This document shows positions 1-9,891 of a stretch of 64,000 nucleotides of DNA, in pieces. The notes beneath the pieces are model-generated. The model was not told where the DNA came from. It did no database searches and saw nothing but the letters and a program-made list of their open reading frames with translations. Made by a program: the position numbers and the translations under genes. Position 1 is the first letter of the stretch. Each line of letters begins with the position of its first letter. Source of the stretch: Aphrocallistes beatrix (taxonomy: Eukaryota > Porifera > Hexactinellida > Sceptrulophora > Aphrocallistidae); contig OY725495.1 in NCBI GenBank assembly GCA_963281255.1, positions 1,054,001-1,118,000 on the forward strand, in the 5' to 3' direction.

Positions 1-208
1 TACAGATTCTATTAAAATTTCAGCCTTCTATCTCCTATAATGGCTGAGTTATGCTCGAATAACTGTGTTGCTTGACTTTTAAAAATGTGACAATGACGTC
101 ATAATTGCATGATGAGTCGACATTTTCGTCTGAGCTCAGAACTTACTGGAGCCATAGCCAAAAATCAGCTTTCTGTGCCTGGCAGTTTCTTCAATCAATT
201 CGTTACAG
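1..208 (-). mobile_element. Triple-hairpin dispersed element, partial, cut by window edge
   Basis: The sequence matches, in the same orientation, 39600-39838 and, in the other orientation, 28315-28520. Shared landmarks are a 'cagccttctatctcc' block, a 'gacgtcat' block, 'gagccatagcc' and the end block 'caatcaattcgttacag' that abuts a TA microsatellite. The hairpin-bearing end lies outside the window. It has no coding capacity. The repeat is seen directly; calling it a transposable element is inference from copy number and defined ends. Confidence 0.7.
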
Positions 209-230
209 ATATATATATATATATATATAT
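209..230. repeat. (AT)n microsatellite
   Basis: Eleven AT units directly abut the 'cgttacag' end of the dispersed element. The same junction is seen at 39365 and 39838, and next to 4651 and 28308, so this element end is regularly associated with TA repeats. Confidence 0.9.
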
Positions 231-777
231 AAACAAACAATAATCGAGTTTTAATAGTAAGGATATATATATATATAATTATATATGTATGTATCCCATC
301 AATGATCTGGGGTCCATTCTATTTATAGCTTGGACCCCACATTTCCTTGGCTTCCCTGCGCAAAATGACTTAACCGGAAATGAGCAAGCAAAAGTCTTTG
401 TCAATGAGGGTATATATATACAAACATTAATCGAGTTTTAATTGCTAGGATATTTATCACAAAATTTAGTTCATTAAATTCTGTCTGCCCCCCGCACCGC
501 CGATGACCCAACATGGAATAAAATAATGTGTCATCATTCGCAGAATTTAGAAGGATACCCCATCCCGTCTGTGAGGAGCTTTTTTATAATTAAACCTGGA
601 AATTAAGATAAGTCAACGAAAGAGCTTCTAATGATTTGTTAGAATCTGACTCATAATTTTTCGGAATGATCGGAACGGACGGACATTCTTTTTGGGTATT
701 TCTATATAAAGCCGCACTACGAATGTTATCAGATTAATCTATTTCTCAATACTAATATTATTTCACAATCTTTACAG
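231..777. other. Intron/flank upstream of lectin exon
   Basis: No coding segment recognised. There are short (TA)n runs near 262-290 and 410-420. The final 'tttacag' at 771-777 is the acceptor of the lectin exon, preceded by a T-rich tract. Confidence 0.5.
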
Positions 778-995
778 GATCTATCTGGAACATAGTCCCG
801 GTTTCTTACCTGTATTGGGAAGTGCACTTGCAGATCCATATCCACGGGTCAGGGCGCACTATGTTTGGAGACGGAATAGCATTTTGGTACAACAAGGAAA
901 GAAGTCAGGAAGGAAATATATTTGGTTCGAAGGACTACTTCTCTGGCGTAGGAATCTTTTTTGATACATTTCAAAACAATGTCTACTCAAATCAG
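778..995 (+). CDS. L-type (legume-like) lectin exon, VIP36/LMAN2-like, internal
   Basis: Translated in the frame set by 822 this exon reads SIWNIVPV, then HGSGRTMFGDGIAFWYN, FGSKDYFSGVGIFFDTF and ends NVYSNQ. This is the core of the L-type lectin domain of VIP36/ERGIC-53 cargo receptors, which bind high-mannose glycoproteins in the ER-Golgi pathway. The GDGIAFWY aspartate and the D-x-F-x-N calcium/sugar motif (FFDTFQN) are present. Bounded by acceptor 'tttacag' and donor 'gtaatt' after a CAG codon (phase 0). It begins with a split codon, so there must be upstream exons left of the window. VIP36-like is favoured over ERGIC-53 by the flanking residues, but the subfamily is not certain. Confidence 0.85.
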
Positions 996-1584
996 GTAAT
1001 TACCGATATTTTTATTGTTTGCGATCATTCTACTTTTCTGATTTCCCGGTTCCATCTAGGATTTCCTACATACCATAAAGGAGAATTGTACTGTTAGGCA
1101 TTCGAATGCTTTCTAATTGAGGACCCAAATTGGTCCCAAATTGGCTCTGCATATTAAATGTCGGTTCAACATAAACATGTACAAGTATAGCACTTAGATA
1201 TTCATATTTTCTTTGCGAACTTATTCACAGAGTATATCATTATCTAGAATCATAATTTCATTCCTTAAACATCTCTTAATAATTGGAACGCACTGAAATT
1301 TGACTTTTACGGTGAAACCGGATCCACTTTATAGATAAATACTTCCACATGATCCCGTCTTCAGGTTTGCATGTATCAACTGGATAAAACATTTGAACTG
1401 TACCTATATATTGTTCCCAATTTGTTTCCTTCACTGCTTAGTGGATTGTTAATGTTTCGTCTCATTCCACAGGGAAATACGATTATGTTTTGGAAATTGT
1501 AAAAGACTAAAACTAAACTCTTCCAGTATAGGAAATATTATTAATTTTAAATTAATCTCTGGACTGTATTATAATTTTCTTCAG
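996..1584 (+). other. Lectin intron
   Basis: A 589-bp AT-rich intron from gtaatt to ttcttcag joining two phase-0 exon ends. No repeat or coding signal recognised inside. Confidence 0.7.
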
Positions 1585-1810
1585 GAGTTCCCGTACATCA
1601 GTGCTTCTGTTTTTAACGGCAGTACGAAATATGACAGCCAGTTGGATGGGAAGGAATCTATGCTTGCAGGCTGCCACTGCAAGTTGCGCGGTAAAGAGAC
1701 AACTTTATCCATCTCCTATATCGGAAATCAGCTAGCAGTTAGTTACAGTCTGGACAGCAGTGAAGATTGGCGCCTCTGTTTCTATATACATGATGTACTG
1801 CTTCCGACAG
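1585..1810 (+). CDS. L-type lectin exon, C-terminal half of the domain
   Basis: Starts EFPYISASVFNGSTKYD, continues LDGKESMLAGC and ends DVLLPTG, matching the segment PYIS..NGS..YDH..DG..LAGC..LPTG of VIP36-type lectins and following the previous exon in phase. The two-cysteine pattern (AGCHC, RLCF) is retained. The position normally occupied by the sugar-binding histidine (YDH) is serine here (YDS), while the following calcium-site aspartate (LDG) is kept. The exon ends in phase 1 after 'LPT' plus one base, at a weak donor 'gtacta'. The usual next segment (YYFG, GDLSDNHD) was not found in 1811-12600 on this strand, so the gene is truncated, rearranged or a pseudogene copy. Reading through the donor gives unrelated residues and a stop at about 1890. 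Confidence 0.8.
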
Positions 1811-2060
1811 GTACTAATTTGAAGTTTTCTTGCGTCATATTTATGTTCAGGGTGGCTTTTAAGTTCTATCCCAAGCTCAATTGGGTTTAAAATTTTAAAT
1901 ATTGCACAATATTGGTTATTATGGTGGTTGGAGATTGTAATTGGAATATCATGAATGATTTTTCAAATTCGTGAAATAGGTCGATTTTTAAAATATTTTT
2001 TTAAAAATTGTTTTGAGCAATGAACCTGTTAAACTTTCTTAGGGTGTAAAAATCTTTAAA
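1811..2060. other. AT-rich spacer after last recognisable lectin exon
   Basis: No coding sequence or repeat recognised. An unassigned intron or 3' region of the lectin locus. Confidence 0.4.
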
Positions 2061-2406
2061 TGGAGCAGCAAACTACAAAGGGATCCTTTTGCACCATTTC
2101 CAACCTCCATTCCTTAGAACACAACTCAAGCGAGTTTTCATGCTATCTTGATTCTCTTGAGAGGAATCGACGAATAATTGTCTCAGCTTTCACCTCAGCC
2201 GCTCAGAATTGAAAGTTTTTTAAGAAATAATTATTGTATTTAAGATTGAAGAACCGAAGAAATGGCGGGGGCTTTAAAAGCTGAGACAATTTTGCTTCGA
2301 TTCCCGTTAATAGAATCAAGATAGCATGAAAACTCATCATATTATGCTCCAAGAAAGGAATGGAGTTAAAATTGCAAAAATATCCCTTTGCAGATTGTTG
2401 TTCCAA
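2061..2406. repeat. Fold-back palindrome (dispersed family B)
   Basis: The left arm contains 'aacctccattcctta' and 'gagttttcatgctatc'; the right arm carries the same words inverted ('gatagcatgaaaactc', 'gaatggagtt'). Related copies lie at 26205-26600 (both arms) and 42190-42500 (mostly left arm). The interior is short and T-rich. No coding capacity; likely a non-autonomous inverted-repeat element. Confidence 0.75.
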
Positions 2407-2521
2407 ACGAAGATTTTAGCATCCCATAAGCCTTTTGGTGGAGAAAACGAAAGAAAATTTTCAAAATCGACCCGTTTAACCAATCTTAACCTTACAAAAG
2501 AGATTTTTCCTAGTCACCTGT

Positions 2522-2778
2522 GGGGCCTTATTCAATATACTTCTTAAAATTTATTTAAACTACGTAAATATGTACTTATTTTTATAATTTACAAAAGACT
2601 AAGTATAATACTACGTATAATAGTTTTTTGCATAGTTTGGCTTCTTGAATACCAACTAAGTATTTGTGCTTAGTTTTTGAAAACTAAGTAATGGAAAGAC
2701 TTAGTTTGTGCTTATTTTCTCTGTAAAAACTAAGTATTTACTTAGTTTAAGTTTAAGAAGTTTAGTGAATAAGGCCCC
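2522..2778. mobile_element. MITE with GGGGCCTTATTCA termini
   Basis: The left end GGGGCCTTATTCAATA pairs with the right end TGAATAAGGCCCC, followed inward by AAACTTCTTAAA-like sequence on both sides. The interior repeats the word 'actaagta' several times. It has no open reading frame of note. Superfamily not determined; no clear target duplication seen. Confidence 0.65.
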
Positions 2779-2880
2779 TGGACTGTATTTTGCATGGAAA
2801 TGGTTACGAAACATTTTCTTCGAACGTTCATAGAAAATATCCTCACTATTTAAACTCGATTAATGATTAATGTATATATA

Positions 2881-3310
2881 TATAAACAGGTGTTAATTAA
2901 TTGATGTCGTAATATTTTACAAATCGTATTCAACTAAGATGCACTGTATTGATGAATATTTTGTTGAAGAGATTCTTAAGAAATCTTTGATGTCAACTAT
3001 TCGTCGGAAAAGACTTAATGGACCTATATGTGAGCGAAAAATGATGTTAAACATGTCTAAGTCAATTTTTCAGCAGGATGGTGCACCAGCTCCTACAGCT
3101 AAGAAAACCCAGGAGTGGTGCCTACATAATCTAAAAGAGTTTTGGAAGAAGGGCATTTGGCCGGCGAATTCGCCTGATTTAAACCCTATAGAAAATCTAT
3201 GGGCTATACTGCAGAGTCGCTTGGATTTATTAGACCCGCCAACAAATTAAGAATCTCTCAAAAATAGCTCCAGAATTTTAGTTTACGACATCAATTTATT
3301 AACACCCTAT
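2881..3310 (+). mobile_element. Tc1/mariner element remnant with terminal inverted repeats
   Basis: The left end 'aacaggtgttaatta' plus 'attgatgtcgtaa' is mirrored at 3280-3310 by 'ttacgacatcaat' plus 'ttaacaccct', and TA dinucleotides flank both sides, as expected for Tc1/mariner insertion. Between them lies only the C-terminal part of a transposase, so this is an internally deleted, non-autonomous copy. Confidence 0.8.
2939..3250 (+). pseudogene. Tc1-like transposase C-terminal fragment (DDE)
   Basis: Translation includes FQQDGAPAPTAKKTQEW and WPANSPDLNPIENLW, the second catalytic Asp and the SPDLNPIEN(L)W block with the third acidic residue of Tc1 DDE transposases. The N-terminal DNA-binding domain and first Asp are missing; about 100 residues remain of a usual 340. 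It ends at a TAA just before the right terminal repeat. Non-functional as transposase by this length. Confidence 0.85.
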
Positions 3311-3311
3311 A

Positions 3312-3758
3312 TACACTACCCGGACAAAAGTATTTGCTCACTTCATTATCTTACGTGCATTTAATACTAAATGGGTCTATTCATGAAGATTAAAACTCCG
3401 AAACGGTAAGTGATACAACTAATCGGGTTTCAAATTCGAAATCTTTGCATTCGAATTAATTATTGTAGGATATTTCTAATCAATTACTAATTCCCAATTA
3501 TTTCAAATTATCAATCACTGCCACTTTGTGCCACATATGTCCCTTTTTATCACTATACATGATGGTGATGTACTACCCCTTGTAGCACAGGTTGATAATT
3601 TTACTCATTAGGTTGAGCCATTTGTTAGAAATCTTAAATCAGACTCTTAATTAATAGCTCTTAGAGTTTGAATACTTTTCCCTTCATGAAAAGATCAATT
3701 TAGTACTATTTGTATGGGGAAGAATATAGTGTACAAATACTTTTGTCCGGTTAGTGTA
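3312..3758. mobile_element. MITE, TACACTA..CGGACAAAAG family (family C)
   Basis: Ends are TACACTACCCGGACAAAAG and its inverse (cttttgtccggttagtgta), with TA at each border. Subterminal matching continues about 60 bp into 'cccatacaaatagtac'. Other copies are 4165-4644, 17559-18039, 39841-40227 (truncated), 21531-21690 (partial) and 56645-57648 (interrupted). TA target and end structure suggest a Tc1/mariner-type MITE. Confidence 0.85.
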
Positions 3759-3804
3759 TACATATATAGATTTAGTTGTTAATATATATATATATATATA
3801 CGTA

Positions 3805-4105
3805 TACAGTTGAACCTGCTATTACGGCCACTCGATATAGCGGTCACCTGCTCAACGCGGCCTGCGGCCACCCGTTTGTAGTCCCTTACTGACCATAAAA
3901 CTGTGTATAACGGCCATCACCTGTGTATAACGGCCACTACCTGTCTATAACAGCCATCACCTTTTTCTGTGTTTATTACAGGACCTTTTACGAACGATAA
4001 ACAAGTTTCATGTAATTATTAGTACTTCAAGTAATGGATTTCTAAAAACCAAAAGCCAAGCCAATTTTGTCCAGTCCCTTGGGTGGCCGTTATATACAGG
4101 TTCCA

Positions 4106-4110
<5 letters not shown>
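3805..4110. mobile_element. MITE with TACAGT/GAACCTG ends (pogo/Tigger-like)
   Basis: Left end TACAGTTGAACCTGCTAT..CGGCCAC, right end GTGGCCGTTATATACAGG followed by TTCCACTGTA. Internal 'gtgtataacggccat' occurs as a short tandem repeat near 3900-3960. Related ends occur at 17302/18076, 21009/21376 and 30950/31430. Pogo/Tigger assignment is inference from the CAGT ends and TA target. Confidence 0.75.

Positions 4111-4164
<54 letters not shown>
4111..4164. repeat. (TA)n microsatellite between two MITEs
   Basis: About 27 uninterrupted TA units fill the whole gap between the right end of one MITE and the left end of the next. Both elements use TA targets, so TA tracts here act as insertion hot spots. 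Confidence 0.95.
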
Positions 4165-4169
<5 letters not shown>

Positions 4170-4644
4170 TAAGCGGACAAAAGTATTTCAACACTTGATT
4201 CTTTCCCATACAAATAATACTAAAATGGGTCTATTCATGAAGAGGGTACTTCTAAACGGTATGGGACACAGCTAATCGGATTCCAGATTCGAATAATACG
4301 CATTCAAATTAGTCAGAGGATAATTTTTCTAATCTATCATTCATTCCTAACTTTTGTAATTATCAATCAGTGCCACCTTATGCCACATACACCCATTTTG
4401 ACCACTATACATGATGGCAATGAATTACCTATGGTGGCTCAGGCTGATAAGATTGTTCATTGAGTTGGGTAATTTATTAGTTATGTTCAACTATGACTAA
4501 TTCGAATGTGTATATTTCGAATCTGAAATCAGATTTTTAGTATCTCTTTGAATTTGAACGTATTGCCTTCATGAAATAATCCGATTTAGTATTATTTGTA
4601 TGGGAAAGAGTCAAGTGTTGAAATACTTTTGTCCGCTTAGTGTA
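4165..4644. mobile_element. MITE, family C copy
   Basis: Termini TACACTAAGCGGACAAAAG and the inverse cttttgtccgcttagtgta. The interior is palindromic over most of its length (for example 'cccatacaaataatac' near the left and 'gtattatttgtatggg' near the right). Protein-like open frames here are by-products of the palindrome. Confidence 0.85.
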
Positions 4645-4650
4645 TATATC

Positions 4651-4745
4651 TATATCTGTAACGAATTGATTGAAGAAACTGTCAGGCGTAGAAAGCTGAT
4701 TTTTGGCATGTGGGAGTCTTTTGGCTATGGCTCCACTAAGTTCTG
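4651..4745 (+). mobile_element. Triple-hairpin family, 'cgttacag' end only
   Basis: Starts 'tatatctgtaacgaattg' and runs through 'ggctccactaagttctga', as at 28305-28403. It stops within a few bases of the left breakpoint of the tandem duplication at 4754. Confidence 0.75.
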
Positions 4746-4753
4746 AGTTCAGA

Positions 4754-6516
4754 GCCCATTTCACAGTGTTCACAACTGAAAATGCTCACTTTCACTTTGC
4801 TCTTACAACGTTTCTTACACAAAATGCCTACATTTCCGCTCTTTTGGCAGCATTATACGAAATATCCGTATACGAAATGTCCATATACGAAATGTCCGTA
4901 TACGAAGTGTCCGATTACCCATACTACGTACCATATTCAAAGAGCTCGTAGGCACACACCTGTTCGTATTAACCGATGTATTTAGTATTGAAAACGCACT
5001 GAAGGCGACCCACAAATCGTACTTATTATCCGATATTTCGTCTTATCCGTGTTCGTGTTAACCGGAGTTCGTTTGTTTATATTTTGCCATAGATTAGGTT
5101 GGGGAATCAAAACTTGTACTTCTTATCCGATTGTACTACTTATCCGTGTTCGTATTAACGAGAGTCGACTGTAATTGTATTTTATCATAATGGGTTTCCC
5201 TAAAGTGTAAACTTTCCCATTCTGATCGGAAAAGTTCTTTCATTGTACTCTACCTTCATTACATCATCAGGGTGTCACACAGATCTTAGTTATTGGGGGG
5301 AAAGTAGTAGTAGTAATCCCCTCTGCCCCTCGCTGAATGAAATCTTGCCATGACAGATTGATCATATACTGTATGTGTTATAACATAATTTGAGAGTTCA
5401 TGCCTGCAATTGTTCAGAGGCTTTCGTACCTATATTTTGTCCTGTTGCATGATATTCACTACCATGATATTATTATTACCCTTAATAGATTGTTTGGCTA
5501 AACTAAAGGTAGTAAGAATATCATTGTTAGTGGGAATACCATATATTAATTGTATCCATGGTCCATCTATTATAGGTAGTATAATCATGCAACAGTTATT
5601 AGTTATTTTATTATTTTGTTTATACTTGCATTTTTTTAATATTTATTGAGAAAAAATACTTAGCCTGAAACGTAGACCTGAGAGATTGCAACATATATAT
5701 TCTAGGGTTTTATTAATTGGTGGCTAGTTAGCTAATCCATCTGGGTTGTTCTAAGTACGTAGTAGTTGCACACAAAAAAAAATTCTCTTATTTTTAGTCT
5801 GCAAAAATAACCATTACAAGCGAAACACTTCATGTCCACAGAGTCACCCTGCGACTCAGTGGGGCGTCTGGGACTATCAACGAATTCAGAAGTCCGTACG
5901 GGTGCCAAATTTTGACTAGTTTCACTAATCCATTCCTAATTTGTTACTTTATGAAATTGGCAAAAAAATTATCAATATTAAGTCGAAAAACAATATTTAG
6001 AATCTACATCATTACAACAACAGATCAAAAATTGAAAGCTAGTTTCTAGCACGTTTTGAGATTTGTTTAATGAATGCATCTATTGTAAACAATAAAAACA
6101 TTATCATGCAGTTTCAAAATATGATACTTGGAATCTCCCCCCTAATAACTTTAGGTCAACAGTTGAAAGCTATTCTCTAGCTGAGTCTAGCATATTTTGT
6201 AATTTTACTTCATGCGTATATTGTTAACAGAAGCAAAAAGCCCCTCACAGACGGGATGGGAGTGTGCTTCCAACTTATTGTGAGTATACACGTGTCAAAT
6301 GTTGTTATTGAGTCACTATACTCTGATTTTAGATTTTTTTGCTGACTCATCATGACGTCATCATGATGAAACTAAACATTTCATGAAACATGAATCACTT
6401 CTTTCTCATCTTATTCGTGAAATATGAATCTTATTATAAAATAATGACTTGGATTTTCGTTTTGTTGCTGAGTCATCATGATATCATCATGATGACTTAT
6501 TTTGTTGGGGTCAATA
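4754..6516 (+). repeat. 1.76-kb tandem duplication, copy 1
   Basis: Matches 6543-8306 base for base over the stretches compared, with an offset of 1789 up to a T-run near 6330 (one extra T in copy 2), then 1790. It contains a tandem 'tatacgaaatgtcc' array, 'cttatccg..gttcg' blocks also typical of MITE ends, and sequence related to the 42.8 kb and 54.9 kb repeats. No recognised gene: a hydrophobic 79-codon frame at 5410 has no similarity I know. Confidence 0.9.
4855..4911 (+). repeat. 15-bp tandem repeat
   Basis: About four units of 'atacgaaatgtccgt' with single-base variation. Repeated at 6644-6700 in the second copy of the duplication. Confidence 0.85.
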
Positions 6517-6542
6517 GGGTCAATAAAATGCCCAAATTCACT

Positions 6543-8306
6543 GCCCATTTCACAGTGTTCACAACTGAAAATGCTCACTTTCACTTTGCTCTTACAACGT
6601 TTCTTACACAAAATGCCTACATTTCCGCTCTTTTGGCAGCATTATACGAAATATCCGTATACGAAATGTCCATATACGAAATGTCCGTATACGAAGTGTC
6701 CGATTACCCATACTACGTACCATATTCAAAGAGCTCGTAGGCACACACCTGTTCGTATTAACCGATGTATTTAGTATTGAAAACGCACTGAAGGCGACCC
6801 ACAAATCGTACTTATTATCCGATATTTCGTCTTATCCGTGTTCGTGTTAACCGGAGTTCGTTTGTTTATATTTTGCCATAGATTAGGTTGGGGAATCAAA
6901 ACTTGTACTTCTTATCCGATTGTACTACTTATCCGTGTTCGTATTAACGAGAGTCGACTGTAATTGTATTTTATCATAATGGGTTTCCCTAAAGTGTAAA
7001 CTTTCCCATTCTGATCGGAAAAGTTCTTTCATTGTACTCTACCTTCATTACATCATCAGGGTGTCACACAGATCTTAGTTATTGGGGGGAAAGTAGTAGT
7101 AGTAATCCCCTCTGCCCCTCGCTGAATGAAATCTTGCCATGACAGATTGATCATATACTGTATGTGTTATAACATAATTTGAGAGTTCATGCCTGCAATT
7201 GTTCAGAGGCTTTCGTACCTATATTTTGTCCTGTTGCATGATATTCACTACCATGATATTATTATTACCCTTAATAGATTGTTTGGCTAAACTAAAGGTA
7301 GTAAGAATATCATTGTTAGTGGGAATACCATATATTAATTGTATCCATGGTCCATCTATTATAGGTAGTATAATCATGCAACAGTTATTAGTTATTTTAT
7401 TATTTTGTTTATACTTGCATTTTTTTAATATTTATTGAGAAAAAATACTTAGCCTGAAACGTAGACCTGAGAGATTGCAACATATATATTCTAGGGTTTT
7501 ATTAATTGGTGGCTAGTTAGCTAATCCATCTGGGTTGTTCTAAGTACGTAGTAGTTGCACACAAAAAAAAATTCTCTTATTTTTAGTCTGCAAAAATAAC
7601 CATTACAAGCGAAACACTTCATGTCCACAGAGTCACCCTGCGACTCAGTGGGGCGTCTGGGACTATCAACGAATTCAGAAGTCCGTACGGGTGCCAAATT
7701 TTGACTAGTTTCACTAATCCATTCCTAATTTGTTACTTTATGAAATTGGCAAAAAAATTATCAATATTAAGTCGAAAAACAATATTTAGAATCTACATCA
7801 TTACAACAACAGATCAAAAATTGAAAGCTAGTTTCTAGCACGTTTTGAGATTTGTTTAATGAATGCATCTATTGTAAACAATAAAAACATTATCATGCAG
7901 TTTCAAAATATGATACTTGGAATCTCCCCCCTAATAACTTTAGGTCAACAGTTGAAAGCTATTCTCTAGCTGAGTCTAGCATATTTTGTAATTTTACTTC
8001 ATGCGTATATTGTTAACAGAAGCAAAAAGCCCCTCACAGACGGGATGGGAGTGTGCTTCCAACTTATTGTGAGTATACACGTGTCAAATGTTGTTATTGA
8101 GTCACTATACTCTGATTTTAGATTTTTTTTGCTGACTCATCATGACGTCATCATGATGAAACTAAACATTTCATGAAACATGAATCACTTCTTTCTCATC
8201 TTATTCGTGAAATATGAATCTTATTATAAAATAATGACTTGGATTTTCGTTTTGTTGCTGAGTCATCATGATATCATCATGATGACTTATTTTGTTGGGG
8301 TCAATA
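6543..8306 (+). repeat. 1.76-kb tandem duplication, copy 2
   Basis: Direct repeat of 4754-6516, separated from it by 26 bp in which 'gggtcaata' is repeated. Near-complete identity implies a very recent duplication or an assembly duplication. Not flanked by a target-site duplication that I can see. Confidence 0.9.
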
Positions 8307-8628
8307 CTGAGCATTTTATCAACCATAAGTTAATCCAATCTCTTGCCATTTGAAAATTGGATATGTACATAGTTTTGATTTATAACCAAAAGAATAAATT
8401 CACAAAGTGCTGCTTAATTCTGGTTTCGCATGTTTGAAAATCGAAAGATTAGGTGCAAATTTCCATATAATATCCCATCATCACAAAAGCTGCAAGTCAT
8501 TATCATTTAAACTGTGGCTAGGGGAGTGGATCCGGCCGGGCGGACACCAACAGTAATATTAGAACTGTGCACCTATACTATTATATAGAACCATAGATCG
8601 TATTCGGTCCTTATAATAGTATAGGAAG

Positions 8629-8819
8629 TACAATCAAAACCGATTTTTTCTCACTCCGGTTTATCCTTAATTATCGTTTTTTTTCTTACTGTTTCAGATT
8701 CTTAATTATGTAAAAAATTCCAAATCTATATTAATTTCCATCCGTTTTTCTTACTATCGTTTTTTTCTTACTGTTTGAACCTGTAAATAAATAGTAAGAA
8801 AAAACCGGTTTCGACTGTA
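8629..8819. mobile_element. MITE with TACA(A/G)TC..AAACCG ends
   Basis: Left end TACAATCAAAACCGATTTTT; the right end is the inverse of TACAGTCGAAACCGGTTTT. About 190 bp, T-rich interior with repeated 'tttcttactg'. TA borders. Non-coding. Confidence 0.7.
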
Positions 8820-8821
8820 GC

Positions 8822-9157
8822 TGAAAAAAATAGTTTTCCATTTTTTTGCTGAAGTGTGAAAATTTCGCTAGATCTTCGAACTTAATTGTAGATACCAATT
8901 TTCATAGCTCTACACGTATGCCTTGCCAATTCTTCAATCAATTCGGACAAACAAACAAAAATCCTAGGGACATTTTTTGTGATTTTTCGTGAATTTTCAA
9001 TTTGGTGATTTTTCGAGTGATATCGATTATAATAGTAAGACAGACGCATTTAGAGATGTTATCTACTTTATAATTAATCACTGTTAGCCTAGATGCCTCC
9101 GGCGGACACAAAGTGTCCGCCAGCCGCGCAGCGCAAGCAAGCGAAGCGCGCTTGTTT
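8822..9157 (+). mobile_element. Triple-hairpin family, rearranged copy with intact hairpin end
   Basis: The right part (about 8975-9157) holds the common block 'gatttttcgagtgata', 'agacagacgcatttagagatgttatct', and the hairpins. Hairpin 2 is a perfect inverted repeat at 9101-9121 (arms GGCGGACAC/GTGTCCGCC around AAA), followed by the 'gcgcaagcaagcgaagcgcg' block. The left part (8840-8965) is the opposite end type in inverse orientation ('caattcggacaaacaaac'), so two element ends are joined. Confidence 0.75.
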
Positions 9158-9556
9158 TATTTAATATTCCTTGTTTAAGCACTGCGTGATGATCTTCACA
9201 GGTACGTGAATATTATTTATTCGACTAGTTTTATGGGTGAATTACAGACTAGGTTATATCTTGCAGCGCATTGGAAAGAATAATGCTCGCTAAATGTCAA
9301 CAGTAGACTTTTATTAATACGACTGTGGGAAAAGACGTAACTAACGAGGATTACGGACACTATTACCCCGCTAATACAAACCCCCGGTTAATAAAATCCG
9401 AATCGACAGTCCTTAATGTGAGTAGTAAGAGTAGGACCGTATGTGACACCCTCCAATTATATTTATATCCCTTATATATAAGAAGGAATAATGTTAATTA
9501 AGACACTGATTATAACACACAAGATCTCAGTACAAAACTTGGATATGAAGTAAGAG
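9158..9556. other. Spacer downstream of the small gene
   Basis: No coding signal or strong repeat recognised. Includes 'tacgactgtgg...gattacggacactattaccccgctaatac', which resembles decayed MITE termini. The minus-strand signal AATAAA overlaps the stop codon of the next gene at about 9555-9562. Confidence 0.4.
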
Positions 9557-9561
9557 GTGTT

Positions 9562-9891
9562 TTATTTTTTTGCATCACTTTTCTTCCCTGATTTGGATTT
9601 ATCTCCGTACTTCTCACTTGCTACATGTTTAGGTTTCGGCATTGGTAGCCCCTTTTCTATGTCTGCATAGGCTGGTGGAGGCCCGTTAATGCTGAATGTC
9701 CCTTGTTGATTGTCGACTGATGGTGGTGCGTTCTTAGTTTGTATATCAAACTCGGTCATTATTTCTGGTGGGAGAGTCGTATCTCCAGCTAGGTATCTTT
9801 CGAAGAGTAAACCCATTTCATCATCAGAATATCCTGTCATTGGGTCAACATCGAATACTGGTCCTAGTCCTAGAAATGAGATGATAGACAT
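9562..9891 (-). CDS. Unknown 109-residue protein with MSIISFLGLG N-terminus and PPxY motif
   Basis: A single-exon frame starting with ATG at 9891. The N-terminus MSIISFLGLGPVFD is 13/14 identical to the start of the LRRK-like protein encoded divergently 2.7 kb away, although most third codon positions differ, which argues for selection on the peptide. The rest is acidic (residues 15-40), then proline-rich with GPPPAY (PPxY type, a known WW-domain ligand) and PMPKPK, and ends in a lysine/serine tail. No signal peptide; the first ten residues are hydrophobic and could form a short membrane-binding or packing helix. Minus-strand AATAAA overlaps the stop. I do not recognise a family. Splicing to other exons cannot be excluded. 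Confidence 0.6.
   Translation of the reverse strand: MSIISFLGLGPVFDVDPMTGYSDDEMGLLFERYLAGDTTLPPEIMTEFDIQTKNAPPSVDNQQGTFSINGPPPAYADIEKGLPMPKPKHVASEKYGDKSKSGKKSDAKK

Noticed and set aside
1811-1890. Read-through C-terminus of the lectin exon
   Set aside because: After LPTG the residues lose all similarity to lectins exactly at a GT, so a splice donor or a break is more likely.
4537-5015. Several short frames around 4.5-5.0 kb on both strands
   Set aside because: They fall in palindromic MITE ends and the 15-bp tandem repeat.
5410-5649. Hydrophobic 79-codon frame, present again at 7199-7438
   Set aside because: Duplicate only because the whole 1.76-kb unit is duplicated; no signal peptide or family resemblance and AT-rich composition explains the hydrophobicity.
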